Shown here piece by piece: positions 11,109 to 19,256 of a stretch of 64,000 nucleotides of DNA. A program made the translations under genes and the position numbers. The stretch is from contig JAGVKQ010000019.1 of the NCBI GenBank assembly GCA_020050435.1, positions 1 to 64,000 of the forward strand, given 5' to 3'. Source of the stretch: Candidatus Caenarcanales bacterium. GTDB taxonomy: Bacteria > Cyanobacteriota > Vampirovibrionia > 2-02-FULL-35-15. The notes under the pieces are model-generated. The model was not told the origin of the DNA, did not search any database, and saw only the letters and a list, made by a program, of their open reading frames with translations. Numbering within the stretch: position 1 is the first letter of the stretch; each line of letters begins with the position of its first letter.

Positions 11109-11758
11109 CAGAAAAATTAAAATGTTCTGGTCCTTGTTCTTGCAAATTAGAAGGTCATAAATCTAAGTTTGTAGTTCTTACTGGTGGACCAGGAGCAGGT
11201 AAGACTGCCATTCTTGAAATTGCTCAGAAAAGTTTTTGTGAACATATTTCTATACTTCCAGAAGCTGCAAGTATAGTCTTTAAAGGTGGCTTCTGGCGTA
11301 GTGACAGTATTCCAGCAAGAAAAGCTGCTCAAAGAGCTATTTTCCACATACAAAAAGAATTAGAAAATATTGTTAAAGAAGAGGGGGAAGTTGCAATTGC
11401 ACTATGTGACAGGGGTACAGTAGACGGAATGGCATATTGGCCTTCTGATGAAAAATCTTTCTGGGCTGAATTAAACACAACAAAAGAAAAAGAGTTTGAG
11501 AAATATTCAGCTGTTATCCACTTAAGAACTCCTCATATTGAACAAGGTTACAATCATGTAAATCCAATACGTATTGAAACTGCAAAACAAGCCTTAGAAA
11601 TAGATGAAAAAATTGCAAAAGCATGGAATGGGCATCCAAAGAGATACTTCATAGACAGCACAAAAGATTTTCTTGAAAAGATATCAATTGCAATTAATTA
11701 CATAAAAAATGAATTACCTGATTGCTGTAAAGGTCATGTATTAATATCCGGTAAATAA
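11105..11758 (+). CDS. AAA_28-like P-loop ATPase
   Basis: A P-loop NTPase of about 217 residues. Walker A is GGPGAGKT near residues 26-33, and CDRGTVDGMAYW near 100 matches the conserved Asp-Arg-Gly region of AAA_28 proteins. The N-terminus has a Cys cluster (CSGPCSCKLEGH) and the C-terminus a CCKGH, so it may bind a metal; that is inference. ATG 11105 is preferred over ATG 11060 because AAAGGAG lies 5-10 bp upstream and the ATGA overlap with the beta-CASP gene implies coupling. The cellular role is unknown. The pair of beta-CASP nuclease plus NTPase may act together. Confidence 0.8.
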   Translation: MTEKLKCSGPCSCKLEGHKSKFVVLTGGPGAGKTAILEIAQKSFCEHISILPEAASIVFKGGFWRSDSIPARKAAQRAIFHIQKELENIVKEEGEVAIALCDRGTVDGMAYWPSDEKSFWAELNTTKEKEFEKYSAVIHLRTPHIEQGYNHVNPIRIETAKQALEIDEKIAKAWNGHPKRYFIDSTKDFLEKISIAINYIKNELPDCCKGHVLISGK

Positions 11759-11790
11759 TTCCCGCAAACTGTTAAGTCGGGTATTTGTAT
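11757..11790 (+). terminator. Possible weak terminator after the transport operon
   Basis: AATTCCCG and CGGGTATT form an 8-bp stem with one mismatch around a 13-base loop, directly after the stop of the ATPase gene and followed by a T-rich stretch. The stem is short and the T run is broken, so this is tentative. Confidence 0.3.
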
Positions 11791-11833
11791 TACAGGAGCT
11801 TTTTGGAATATTTTTGTTTAAAATATTGTAATT

Positions 11834-13882
11834 ATGAATAAGAAACTAGTAGTTATTTCATTATCATTGATTTTTACTTTTTTTACCTTAGTTCAAATAA
11901 AAGCATATGTGGATGAAACTAAAAAAAGTACCTTTGCAAGGCAATATCCAACAAGCTCTTATGCTTATAATTTAGCTTCTCAAAACAAATCTCAAATCCA
12001 AGAACAAGATAAATATGTAGCTAGAAAAAACCTATTTACTTTATATTCATATGAAATTACAAAAAATCCTAAATATTCAATAACTGAAAAAGATAAAAGA
12101 ATAGCAAGAGCAAATCCAAATAGCTTATTTGCTTTTGGTATTTTAAGTAATCCTAACTTTGAAATTGAAGCTAGGGATAAAGAAGCTGTAAGAAACAATT
12201 CTGGTTCTTGTTTTGCTTGGAAGCTATCCAGGAGTCCTAAATATCAGGTAGAGTCAAAAGATAAGCTTATAGCAAAAGGAAATCCTAATAGTTGGTCTAC
12301 TTTAGAGCTTACTCAAAATAAAAACTTTAAAGTTGAAGAATCTGATAAAGATTTTGCAAGAAAAAATAGTAAGAGCTTATTCACAATAGGATTATTACAA
12401 AATCTTCTTTTATCTGAAAATAAAAAAAGTAATTTTAATAAAGATGAAGCTTTGGTAAAAGCTATACCAAATACTTTGATAGCTTTTCAGTTAGCATTAG
12501 ATGAGTCCTTAAAACTTACTCCTGAATTGAAAAAGTTTATCAGGTCAAATATAGATAGTCTTTTCTCATCAGCAATAACTCAAACTGGTAAATATATCAT
12601 TGAAAGTGAAGATAAAGTCATAGCTAGAAATAATCCAAGCTCTCTTTTTGCAAAAGGACTTTCTCAAAACTCACATTATATATTAGAAGTTGAAGATAAA
12701 AATATTGCAAGGAATAATTTAGATAGCGGTTTTGCATTAGGAATTACGCAGCAGCCAGGTTATGAAATAGAAGCAAATGATAAAGACATAGCCAGGAAAA
12801 ATCCAAACTCTAGCTTTGCAATAGGGCTTGTACAGAATCCAAATTATCTTGTTGATAAAGATGACATAGCGTTTGCTAGAAAAAATCCTGATACTTCTTT
12901 GACAATAGGACTAGTATTAAATCCAGCTTATAAAGTAACAAGGGAAGATAAAGTAGTTGCTAGAGAAAACTCAAATACTAAGTTTGCTTTAAACTTACCG
13001 CTAAATCCTAGTTTTAAACCTGATAAAGAAGATATTAAACATATACGAAATAATCCTGATACTTTATTTGCAAGTGGTCTTACACAGGTAGAAAGCTATA
13101 AAATTACACAAGAGGATATTAATTGTTTAAAAAGCAATCCAAAAAATCATTTTTCACAAGGCATAATTCAAAATCCCAAGTTTGAAATAACAAAAGAAGA
13201 CATCACTTATATAAGAAATAGTCCTGATAGTGAGTATTCTTCTCTACTTTCTAATACTAATTTATATCAAGTTGAAAAAGAAGATAAAATTATTGCAAGA
13301 AAAAGCCCAAATAGTAAACTTGCAGAGAGTATAGCTTTTAATCAGAGTTATTTTCTTGAAGAAGAAGATATTCAGTTTGCAAGAACTAATCCTGCCACCA
13401 AGCTATCTTTTGGTATTGTAAGCAATCCTGGATATAAAATTACTGAAGAAGATAAATTGATTTCAAAGAACAACCCGAACTCTTATTTTGCCTATGGTTT
13501 AACTGCTAATCCTTCATTTAGTTCTGAACAGCAAGCTCAGATAGTTCAGCAAGAAAATAATCAACAAAATCAAACTGCAAGTAATGGTCAATCTGGTTCT
13601 AAGGTTGGTAAATGGTTTAAAGGTTCACATCCAATAGCCAAAGCAACTGGGAAAGGATTATTTGAGCTTACAAAAGTTGCAATAGTTGGAGCTGCTGTAG
13701 GCTTGGCTGCCTATGGTGCTGCAAATGCTTCAAGACCTAATTATTATTACCCTCAACAACCAACATACGTTAGATTAAATAATGACAATAACTGGTTTGA
13801 ACACCAACAAATTAGGAGAGAATTAAGACAAGTAAATGATAATTTAGAACATATAGACAGGCATCATCACTATGGGTATTAA
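11834..13882 (+). CDS. Secreted protein made of nineteen ~28-residue repeats
   Basis: A 682-residue exported protein that I cannot place in a known family. Residues 1-25 form a signal peptide ending near IKAY. Residues 35-571 are nineteen tandem units of 28 residues (one is 33) with consensus ARxNPNSxFAxGLxxNPxYxI followed by ExxDKxI. A Gln/Asn-rich linker follows, then GKWFKGSHPIAKATGKG, one hydrophobic segment (VAIVGAAVGLAAYGAA) and a Tyr/Pro- and His-rich tail. The C-terminal helix could anchor it in a membrane. No strong SD precedes the ATG. Its 3' end overlaps the opposing gene by 4 bp. The regular repeats suggest an alpha-solenoid or binding scaffold; function unknown. Confidence 0.85.
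   Translation: MNKKLVVISLSLIFTFFTLVQIKAYVDETKKSTFARQYPTSSYAYNLASQNKSQIQEQDKYVARKNLFTLYSYEITKNPKYSITEKDKRIARANPNSLFAFGILSNPNFEIEARDKEAVRNNSGSCFAWKLSRSPKYQVESKDKLIAKGNPNSWSTLELTQNKNFKVEESDKDFARKNSKSLFTIGLLQNLLLSENKKSNFNKDEALVKAIPNTLIAFQLALDESLKLTPELKKFIRSNIDSLFSSAITQTGKYIIESEDKVIARNNPSSLFAKGLSQNSHYILEVEDKNIARNNLDSGFALGITQQPGYEIEANDKDIARKNPNSSFAIGLVQNPNYLVDKDDIAFARKNPDTSLTIGLVLNPAYKVTREDKVVARENSNTKFALNLPLNPSFKPDKEDIKHIRNNPDTLFASGLTQVESYKITQEDINCLKSNPKNHFSQGIIQNPKFEITKEDITYIRNSPDSEYSSLLSNTNLYQVEKEDKIIARKSPNSKLAESIAFNQSYFLEEEDIQFARTNPATKLSFGIVSNPGYKITEEDKLISKNNPNSYFAYGLTANPSFSSEQQAQIVQQENNQQNQTASNGQSGSKVGKWFKGSHPIAKATGKGLFELTKVAIVGAAVGLAAYGAANASRPNYYYPQQPTYVRLNNDNNWFEHQQIRRELRQVNDNLEHIDRHHHYGY
11936..13546 (+). 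repeat. Nineteen tandem 84-bp protein-coding repeats
   Basis: Each unit encodes about 28 residues. The conserved skeleton is A-R-x-N-P-N/D-S/T, an aromatic-Ala-x-Gly-Leu/Ile core, N-P-x-Y/F, then E-x-x-D-K-x-I/V. Units are clearly related in protein but well diverged in DNA, so the array is old. Unit 6 carries a 5-residue insertion. Confidence 0.85.
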
Positions 13883-14463
13883 TTTCTAAATTGCCCTGAT
13901 ATATTAAATGAATACCCTACAGCAACACATTGACCACTAGAATAGCAGTAAGTAATTCCTTCATTTGTACAAACAGCATTAAATCTATCTTTTATATCCA
14001 TGACACCTTGACAGGTAATGGTTGTTTGTTTCCTTGCAACGGTATTTCCATTGCTATCATTAAAATCAAAAGGTTCTGTCCAAGAAACAGCAAAATTACC
14101 ACATGAATGTCCTACTTGAAAAGTAGTACCACTCCCGCTATAAGCCCATAAAACAGCACCATTTCTTGAGATTCTTTTTAAGAAATTGGTGAAGCTTGGT
14201 CTAGTACTATTTTTACATTGGATATCAAAGGTTGTAAAACCAGAACATACACGAGTAGTTCCAGTGTTTTCTTGTAGAGTACCTCTTTTCCCAGGAATAT
14301 TATTACAAGTATTTGTTTGGTCTCTTACTTCAATATTGTTTTTCCCCTTATATTCTATAAGGTTTGTTTTCAAGGCTTTTAATAGAGAATCGTTATCTAC
14401 AGCAAGTGCCTTAGTGTTTGTAGTAAGCAAAGCTAATAATGCAAAAAGTATTATTTTTTTCAT
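13879..14463 (-). CDS. Secreted Cys-containing hypothetical protein
   Basis: A 194-residue protein with a clear signal peptide (MKKIILFALLALLTTNTKALA). The mature part holds about nine Cys spread along its length (CNNI, RVCSGF, IQCKN, HSCGNF, TCQG, AVCTN, YCYS, QCVA), which suggests disulfide-bonded beta structure. No family recognised. The start has AAGGAAG upstream. The gene follows the next minus-strand gene by 11 bp, so the two secreted proteins are probably co-transcribed. Its stop overlaps the stop of the repeat protein on the other strand. Confidence 0.75.
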   Translation of the reverse strand: MKKIILFALLALLTTNTKALAVDNDSLLKALKTNLIEYKGKNNIEVRDQTNTCNNIPGKRGTLQENTGTTRVCSGFTTFDIQCKNSTRPSFTNFLKRISRNGAVLWAYSGSGTTFQVGHSCGNFAVSWTEPFDFNDSNGNTVARKQTTITCQGVMDIKDRFNAVCTNEGITYCYSSGQCVAVGYSFNISGQFRN

Positions 14464-14474
14464 ATATTGCTTCC

Positions 14475-15137
14475 TTAAAAACTTGTCCCACTAAACTCGA
14501 CTACTACTGGACCAATATTTCCAGACTGGTCGAATCCTGCAATAAAACATAAACCACCAATTTGATTTGTGTTTCCATTAACAAAAAATCCTGCACAATC
14601 CCACGTATCTAGTCCTATTAAAGTTGTATTTGGTACAGGGGCTTCTACTGGTAGTAAAAAATGAAATGTATCATAAGCTGATAGTCCAATTCCACTGTTA
14701 AATTGTGTTCCACTGGGTGAATGGCTTACCGAGTAACCAAAACTTGCTGATGAAGTATCTTTGCTAGTTACTTGAAATGTAAAAGTGTCTGTTTGACCTT
14801 GATAAAAATTCCCTTGTATTCTATATCTGTTTGCGAGCTTTGAAACTGAGTCTTCAAGACCTGGGCAAGATACACTTGGACATGTTGGGCAATTTTGTTG
14901 TGGACATGAGGGTTGAGTTGGACATATAGGACATGTTGAATCTGTTCCAAATCCGCCTTTAGGATTCTTTGGTTTCTTTTTATCTAAACGTCTATTAATG
15001 CTTCTGAAAGAAGTTATATCACCATTGTGTTCTATTTGACCAACTCTTTCTTTTAAAACTTCTACCGTATGTGAATCAAATGCTATTGCTGGAAATGCAT
15101 ATATCAAAATAGCTAAACTTAAAATTACTGCTTTCAT
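14475..15137 (-). CDS. Secreted protein with CPxC-rich segment
   Basis: A 220-residue exported protein. The signal peptide runs MKAVILSLAILIYAFPAIAF. A short N-terminal helix is followed by a run of Cys-Pro motifs around residues 65-95 (CPICPTQPSCP, then NCPTCPSVSCPG), resembling a collagen-like or metal-binding linker, then a beta-rich domain with two Cys. ATG 15137 is preferred over ATG 15143 because AAGGA lies 8 bp before it, while the other spacing is only 2 bp. It is the first gene of a two-gene secreted-protein operon. Family and function not recognised. Confidence 0.7.
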   Translation of the reverse strand: MKAVILSLAILIYAFPAIAFDSHTVEVLKERVGQIEHNGDITSFRSINRRLDKKKPKNPKGGFGTDSTCPICPTQPSCPQQNCPTCPSVSCPGLEDSVSKLANRYRIQGNFYQGQTDTFTFQVTSKDTSSASFGYSVSHSPSGTQFNSGIGLSAYDTFHFLLPVEAPVPNTTLIGLDTWDCAGFFVNGNTNQIGGLCFIAGFDQSGNIGPVVVEFSGTSF

Positions 15138-15231
15138 AATCATATTCCTTTGTTTTATTTTTTGCAGGATTTTACTTTTGTTAATAAATCAAATTGATTT
15201 AAAACTTGAAAAACACCTACTGTAGAGTCTC

Positions 15232-15274
15232 ACCGTTCAAAGGGTTATTATAATCTGAACGGTAGCACCGTTCA
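15232..15274 (+). promoter_or_regulatory. Operator/promoter of the small HTH gene
   Basis: Three copies of the 8-mer ACCGTTCA or its complement: 15232-15239 (ACCGTTCA), 15256-15263 (TGAACGGT) and 15267-15274 (ACCGTTCA). The last two form the perfect hyphenated palindrome TGAACGGTAGCACCGTTCA. A consensus -10 box TATAAT sits between copies at 15249-15254. This is the typical layout of an autorepressed HTH promoter. Confidence 0.65.
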
Positions 15275-15319
15275 AGTCATCCTCTTAGCATTTATTGTAA
15301 TAGCTGGAGTATTTACAAT

Positions 15320-15577
15320 ATGGCTAGATGGAATACAAGGTTAAGGAAAGCTCGTGAAGCTATGCATCTATCTTTAGCTGAAGCCGTAAACCTACTTAAA
15401 CAAAGAGAAAGAATAACTGTTTGTAGGACATTTTTGGGACAAGTGGAAAGGGGAGAATGCGAAATTACAACCTCAAAGTTTAGGGCTTTATGTAAGGTTT
15501 ATTGTACTGATGCTAATTGGGTATTGGACTTACAAGAAGTCTTAAATGAGAAAAGGCAAAGTAAGTTTCAATCATAA
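15320..15577 (+). CDS. Small XRE-like HTH DNA-binding protein
   Basis: An 85-residue basic protein resembling a Cro/XRE helix-turn-helix domain. Helix 1 is LRKAREAMHLSLAEAVNLL, and FLGQVERGECEITTSKFRALCKVYCTDANWVL matches the recognition-helix and helix-4/5 region of the family. It would act as a transcriptional repressor. A set of ACCGTTCA inverted repeats around a TATAAT box lies 46-88 bp upstream, which suggests autoregulation. It sits just before the AbiE locus, about 95 bp ahead of the abiEi start, and may belong to that island, but the AbiE promoter has different operators. Confidence 0.75.
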   Translation: MARWNTRLRKAREAMHLSLAEAVNLLKQRERITVCRTFLGQVERGECEITTSKFRALCKVYCTDANWVLDLQEVLNEKRQSKFQS

Positions 15578-15596
15578 TCTAAAGATTTACGTATAA

Positions 15597-15668
15597 AACT
15601 TACATAAATCGTAAGTTTGGTGTTGATTGTTTAAGATTTGGTGTATAATACTTACGGAAATCGTAAGT
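15597..15668 (+). promoter_or_regulatory. abiE promoter with two inverted-repeat operators
   Basis: Two inverted repeats, ACTTAC-N7-GTAAGT, lie at 15598-15616 and 15650-15668 and share the centre sequence AAATC. A -10 box TATAAT at 15644-15649 directly abuts the second repeat; TTGATT at 15623-15628 is a possible -35 (15-bp spacer). AbiEi proteins are known to bind paired inverted repeats and repress their own operon, which fits this layout. A half site GTAAGT also occurs at 15561-15566. Confidence 0.75.
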
Positions 15669-15671
15669 TCT

Positions 15672-16283
15672 ATGCAAAGCAAAAATAAAACAAATAAAGA
15701 AAAAGAACTTATAGAACTAGCCATAAGTCAGGGTGGATACTTTACTGCTAAGCAGGCTCTTAAGTTTGGATATAGTTATAGGGCACAGAACTATTACGTA
15801 GAAACGAAGCAGTGGCTAAAAGAAGATAGAGCCCTCTATAGATTTAGCTTTTTACCTTTTTCAAAAGAGAATGAGCTTATAAAAGCTTACTTTTGGAGTA
15901 GGGATAAAAAAGATATTCCTCGGGCTGTAATTTCTCATGAATCTGCTCTTTATGTTCATGGAATAGGGGAAATGATATCAGACAAGATAAATCTTGCTGT
16001 ACCTAAATCCTTTAGAAAAAAAGCACCTAAAAAGTACTTAATTCATAAGGATGACTTAGGAAGTAAAGAAATTGAAAAAAGAGATTCTTTTAAAGTTACT
16101 AATGTAGTAAAAACTATTATTGACCTTGTGGAAAAAATTGACCCTGAGCAATTGAAAAAAATAGTTGAAGATGCTTATAAAAAAGGTCTTATAAGTCAGC
16201 ATGAAATAGAATTATCTAATAGTAATGTAGAAGTTAAAAGAAAACTTTTATCTGTTTTTGCACAAGTAAGAAGTAAAAGGTAA
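15672..16283 (+). CDS. abiEi: AbiEi-type antitoxin of a type IV toxin-antitoxin system
   Basis: A protein of 203 residues with the AbiEi layout: an N-terminal winged helix (ELIELAISQGGYFTAKQALKFGY) followed by a C-terminal antitoxin domain containing VISHESALYVHGI, LAVPKSFRKKAPKKY and the region VTNVVKTIIDLV. ATG 15672 is preferred over ATG 15627, which would lie upstream of the -10 box. The 5' leader would be only about 16 nt and no SD is clear. It overlaps abiEii by one base (TAATG). Known AbiEi proteins neutralise the toxin without stable binding and repress the operon; both roles are inferred here by homology. Confidence 0.87.
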   Translation: MQSKNKTNKEKELIELAISQGGYFTAKQALKFGYSYRAQNYYVETKQWLKEDRALYRFSFLPFSKENELIKAYFWSRDKKDIPRAVISHESALYVHGIGEMISDKINLAVPKSFRKKAPKKYLIHKDDLGSKEIEKRDSFKVTNVVKTIIDLVEKIDPEQLKKIVEDAYKKGLISQHEIELSNSNVEVKRKLLSVFAQVRSKR

Positions 16284-17149
16284 TGAAAAATAGTAAGTAT
16301 AAAACCCCAGAAGATTTTAGAAAGGCTCTTGAAGAAAGAATTAGAAAAACTGCTGAGTCTGAGAATAAAACTGTTAATGACATAATGTACAAAGTCTCTT
16401 TTGATAGATTTTTGGCTAGGATTTTTCATAATGGGAATGAAAACTGGATTTTAAAGGGTGGATATTCTTTAGAGCTACGGTTTAAAAATATTACTGGTAT
16501 TTCAAGAACAACTACTGATATAGATTTTGCTCTTAGAGAACTGAAAAATACTACTGAAGAAGAACTTTGGGATTCTTTAAAAGAAATAGCAAACAGAGAT
16601 TTAAATGATTGGTTTGTTTTTGAAGTGAATGCACCAACAAAAGAGCTAATTTTACCTACTTATGGTGGTTGGCGTTTTCTTGTGGTTTCAAAAATTGGAC
16701 CAAGAGAATTTAATAGGTTTAATGTAGATATTTCTCTTGCTGAAGGTTTTGTTTCAAATCCTATATGGGAAAAAGGGAGTGATATTTTAAGCTTTGCAGG
16801 TATTGAAGCACCTAAGATACTCCTTATCTCTACTGAAAAACAATTTGCAGAAAAGATACATGCCTATACAAATCCATTAATAGTTAACAATTCAAGAACA
16901 AGAGATTTAGTTGACTTAGTTATTTACATAGACCAAAGTTTTCAAGATAAAGAACTATTAAAAAAGGAAATAAACTTAACTTTTAAGACTAGAAATACTC
17001 ATGATGTTCCAAAAGTAATTTTAGAACCACCAAAAGATTGGGAAAAGCCATACCAAAATCTTGCTGGTCAATGGGGTGCTTCTAAGATATATTTAAAAGA
17101 TGCTTTTGAATATTTAAGTGATTTCTGGAGTGATTTGTATAACAGTTAA
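16283..17149 (+). CDS. abiEii: AbiEii-type nucleotidyltransferase toxin
   Basis: A 288-residue toxin of the AbiEii/COG2253 family, which belongs to the DNA polymerase beta-like nucleotidyltransferase fold. Visible motifs are WILKGGYSLELR (residues 55-66), the catalytic D-x-D in SRTTTDIDFAL (D79 and D81), TEKQFAEKIHA near 192 and TRDLVDLVIYI near 210. Family members modify tRNA or nucleotides and cause growth arrest or phage abortive infection. The length is normal and the frame intact, so the toxin should be active. It is translationally coupled to abiEi. Confidence 0.88.
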   Translation: MKNSKYKTPEDFRKALEERIRKTAESENKTVNDIMYKVSFDRFLARIFHNGNENWILKGGYSLELRFKNITGISRTTTDIDFALRELKNTTEEELWDSLKEIANRDLNDWFVFEVNAPTKELILPTYGGWRFLVVSKIGPREFNRFNVDISLAEGFVSNPIWEKGSDILSFAGIEAPKILLISTEKQFAEKIHAYTNPLIVNNSRTRDLVDLVIYIDQSFQDKELLKKEINLTFKTRNTHDVPKVILEPPKDWEKPYQNLAGQWGASKIYLKDAFEYLSDFWSDLYNS

Positions 17150-17163
17150 ATAGATAATTATTC

Positions 17164-18261
17164 TCATTCTTTTTCTTTCTTCTGCCTAGCTTGAACCAAT
17201 TTCATTAAATCTTCTTCATGTTCCAGCCCTCTTAATCTCCCTGATAGTATTCCTAGCTTGTAATAAATACCATCATCTATCAATTTCCAGTTCGTTTCTA
17301 AAAGAGCTTTATTGATGACTTTTTTTAGTTTCATTTTTCTGTCATGTTCGTGTATACCACTTTTTGAATCTTGAACAGTGAATTCTATTTTTATATCTCT
17401 GCTCATTTGAGGATTCTCTAGCTTTAATCTAATAAATCCTTCTTTTTCTAAGGATTTAGCTACAAGTTTTTCTACGTCCGATATATTTAACTTTTTAACT
17501 TTTGCTACTGCATCATAAAGCTCTCTTTGCTTTTTTCTTTCCTCTGCTTCTTCAAATGACCTTGTGACTTGTTTTAGGTTATCTATGCCAGTAAGGTACT
17601 TTAATCCTTCCTCTTTAGATAGACAAAAACGTTCTCTGTCAGCTATAAAGTTTTTATCTATGTTTTCTTTTGTTCTCTCATTAAAGTCCCAGATTTCTTT
17701 GTCTGTAAATTTACATTGAGGACAAATAAGTTTTATTGTTACCTTATTACCTTTTCTTGAATATTTTCTCTGAACTGTATTTTGACATTTAGTGCATTTG
17801 TCTGGAGCTACCTGAAATTCTTCACCGTTATCATAGAATGCTCTATTTTCTTTACACTTCTCGCAATAAAAGAAAAAGAGTACCCTAGTATTGTCGCCCC
17901 AATATATTTCCTTTTCCTTGCAAGTCATTGGATTGTAGCAATGGATACACGCAATATCTTTAGATGGGCTAGTATTTTCTATTAGTTCATCAAGCATCTT
18001 ATCTCTTTGTATCCACCTTCTAATAGTTTCAGATTTGCTTGCAAACTTATTACCTTTGAGAAAGCACAACGCTACATCTCCTATCATCTTTTTTACATTA
18101 TTTTTTAAATCTCGTAACTCAAAAGATTCTGGTGGTATTGGTGGTTTTTCTTCTGAATATATTTTTATATGCTCATGGCATTCTTTAATAGTAAACTTGT
18201 CGTAAAGGTCAATGTAATATTGCTCGTCCTTTAGGTTTTTGGTTGCTTTGATGTCTTGCAT
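17164..18261 (-). CDS. Unrecognised zinc-ribbon protein
   Basis: A 365-residue soluble protein of unknown family. The centre (about residues 101-192) has paired CxxC motifs: CIHC, CEKC, CTKC and CPQC, plus a further Cys in MTCKE, consistent with two zinc ribbons. The N- and C-terminal parts are charged and helical, with a Lys/Glu-rich C-terminus. It has a strong SD (GGAGG, 7 bp before ATG). It ends 15 bp from the convergent abiEii stop and is divergent from the DUF3800-like gene, with which it shares a short intergenic region. It may be part of a defence cassette with the next genes; that is inference. Confidence 0.65.
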   Translation of the reverse strand: MQDIKATKNLKDEQYYIDLYDKFTIKECHEHIKIYSEEKPPIPPESFELRDLKNNVKKMIGDVALCFLKGNKFASKSETIRRWIQRDKMLDELIENTSPSKDIACIHCYNPMTCKEKEIYWGDNTRVLFFFYCEKCKENRAFYDNGEEFQVAPDKCTKCQNTVQRKYSRKGNKVTIKLICPQCKFTDKEIWDFNERTKENIDKNFIADRERFCLSKEEGLKYLTGIDNLKQVTRSFEEAEERKKQRELYDAVAKVKKLNISDVEKLVAKSLEKEGFIRLKLENPQMSRDIKIEFTVQDSKSGIHEHDRKMKLKKVINKALLETNWKLIDDGIYYKLGILSGRLRGLEHEEDLMKLVQARQKKEKE

Positions 18262-18308
18262 AAATAAACCTCCATTGTTAATTATAAGAAAAAAGAATAA
18301 AATCCAAG

Positions 18309-18398
18309 ATGATTGCTAAAAAGATTTGTAAAGAATATACTGATTGGTGGTGCAATGAGATTCAGCGTTTACATGAAAATAGCTATAGGTGTTTATAA
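18309..18398 (+). CDS. Possible 29-residue upstream ORF
   Basis: A short open frame starting MIAKKICKEYTDWWCNEIQR, whose TAA overlaps the next ATG by one base (TAATG). The overlap suggests translational coupling to the downstream gene. No convincing SD is seen and no family is recognised, so it may be a leader peptide or chance. Confidence 0.3.
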   Translation: MIAKKICKEYTDWWCNEIQRLHENSYRCL

Positions 18399-19243
18399 TG
18401 CTAATGTTTATTGATGATGTAGGAAATGTTTGTATAAATGATACAAATGAAAAAAAACGCTACTTTGGTTTTTTAGCTTTAAACATTACTGCACCTTGTG
18501 CTCATGACTTAACTATGAGCTATAGAGAGTTGAAAAAAAAGCTTAAACTACCAGACGAATTTAGGGTAAATGACAATTTGAATAAGTCTATCAGCGATGA
18601 AACAATAGCTGAATACAAGGAATGGTTATACTCAAAGCTACAAAAATATGAAAAAAATGAATTAGGTTTTATTGTAAATATTAGTGATAAGAAAAGTAAA
18701 TCAGAATGGAATAAAATCATAGAAGATTTTATCAAAGATGTAAAAGAAGACTCAGGGTTGGATAAAGCAAAGCCAGAATGGTATAAAAACTTTGTACTTA
18801 AATCGGGGATTACAAAATATAAAAATGCAATGTTTAATTCAATACAACTTCATCATACTGTTTTTCAGTCATTGCTAATGCAATCACTAATGAATGATGA
18901 TGGATATAAACTTACAATACTTTGTGATAGAACAAACGATGAAAAAATAGAAGCTTTTATTCAAATGGATTTTCATAAAGACTATTGGGGACTTAGGCAA
19001 ATAGTTAGTAAATATGTTAAATATAAATATGATGAAAATGTAGAAATCCCTAAAAATTGTGTTCTTTCCTTTTTGAAAGGAAAGCATATACCACTTATAC
19101 AACTAGTTAATAATGTTGCTTATTTATGCAGAGAAGATACTTTTGTGGATGATTTCAAAGATAAATTGCTTTATGACTTTAATGGTTCACATGGAGAAAT
19201 TAAAGAATTGCTTAAACAAGGAACTATAACTATTAGTCATTAA
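18398..19243 (+). CDS. DUF3800-like protein
   Basis: A 281-residue protein that begins MLMFIDDVGNV and continues KKRYFGFLALNIT, like the acidic N-terminal strand of DUF3800 proteins (usually YIDESG), which are thought to have an RNase H-like fold. A later acidic stretch, LTILCDRTNDEKIEAF, fits the second conserved region of such proteins. ATG 18398 was chosen because AGGTG lies about 7 bp upstream; GTG 18389 and ATG 18404 remain possible. DUF3800 genes occur often in mobile and defence regions. The match is by eye and moderate. The following gene starts within 15 bp, so they form an operon. Confidence 0.55.
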   Translation: MLMFIDDVGNVCINDTNEKKRYFGFLALNITAPCAHDLTMSYRELKKKLKLPDEFRVNDNLNKSISDETIAEYKEWLYSKLQKYEKNELGFIVNISDKKSKSEWNKIIEDFIKDVKEDSGLDKAKPEWYKNFVLKSGITKYKNAMFNSIQLHHTVFQSLLMQSLMNDDGYKLTILCDRTNDEKIEAFIQMDFHKDYWGLRQIVSKYVKYKYDENVEIPKNCVLSFLKGKHIPLIQLVNNVAYLCREDTFVDDFKDKLLYDFNGSHGEIKELLKQGTITISH

Positions 19244-19256
19244 AAGAGTGAATAAA

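Noticed and set aside
11936-13546. TPR or Sel1 repeats
   Set aside because: The period is 28, not 34-36, and the conserved residues (NPNSxFAxGL, DKxIAR) do not fit those families.
14186-14494. 102-residue plus-strand ORF opposite the secreted Cys-containing protein
   Set aside because: The minus strand has a signal peptide, SD and a coherent Cys pattern; the plus frame does not.
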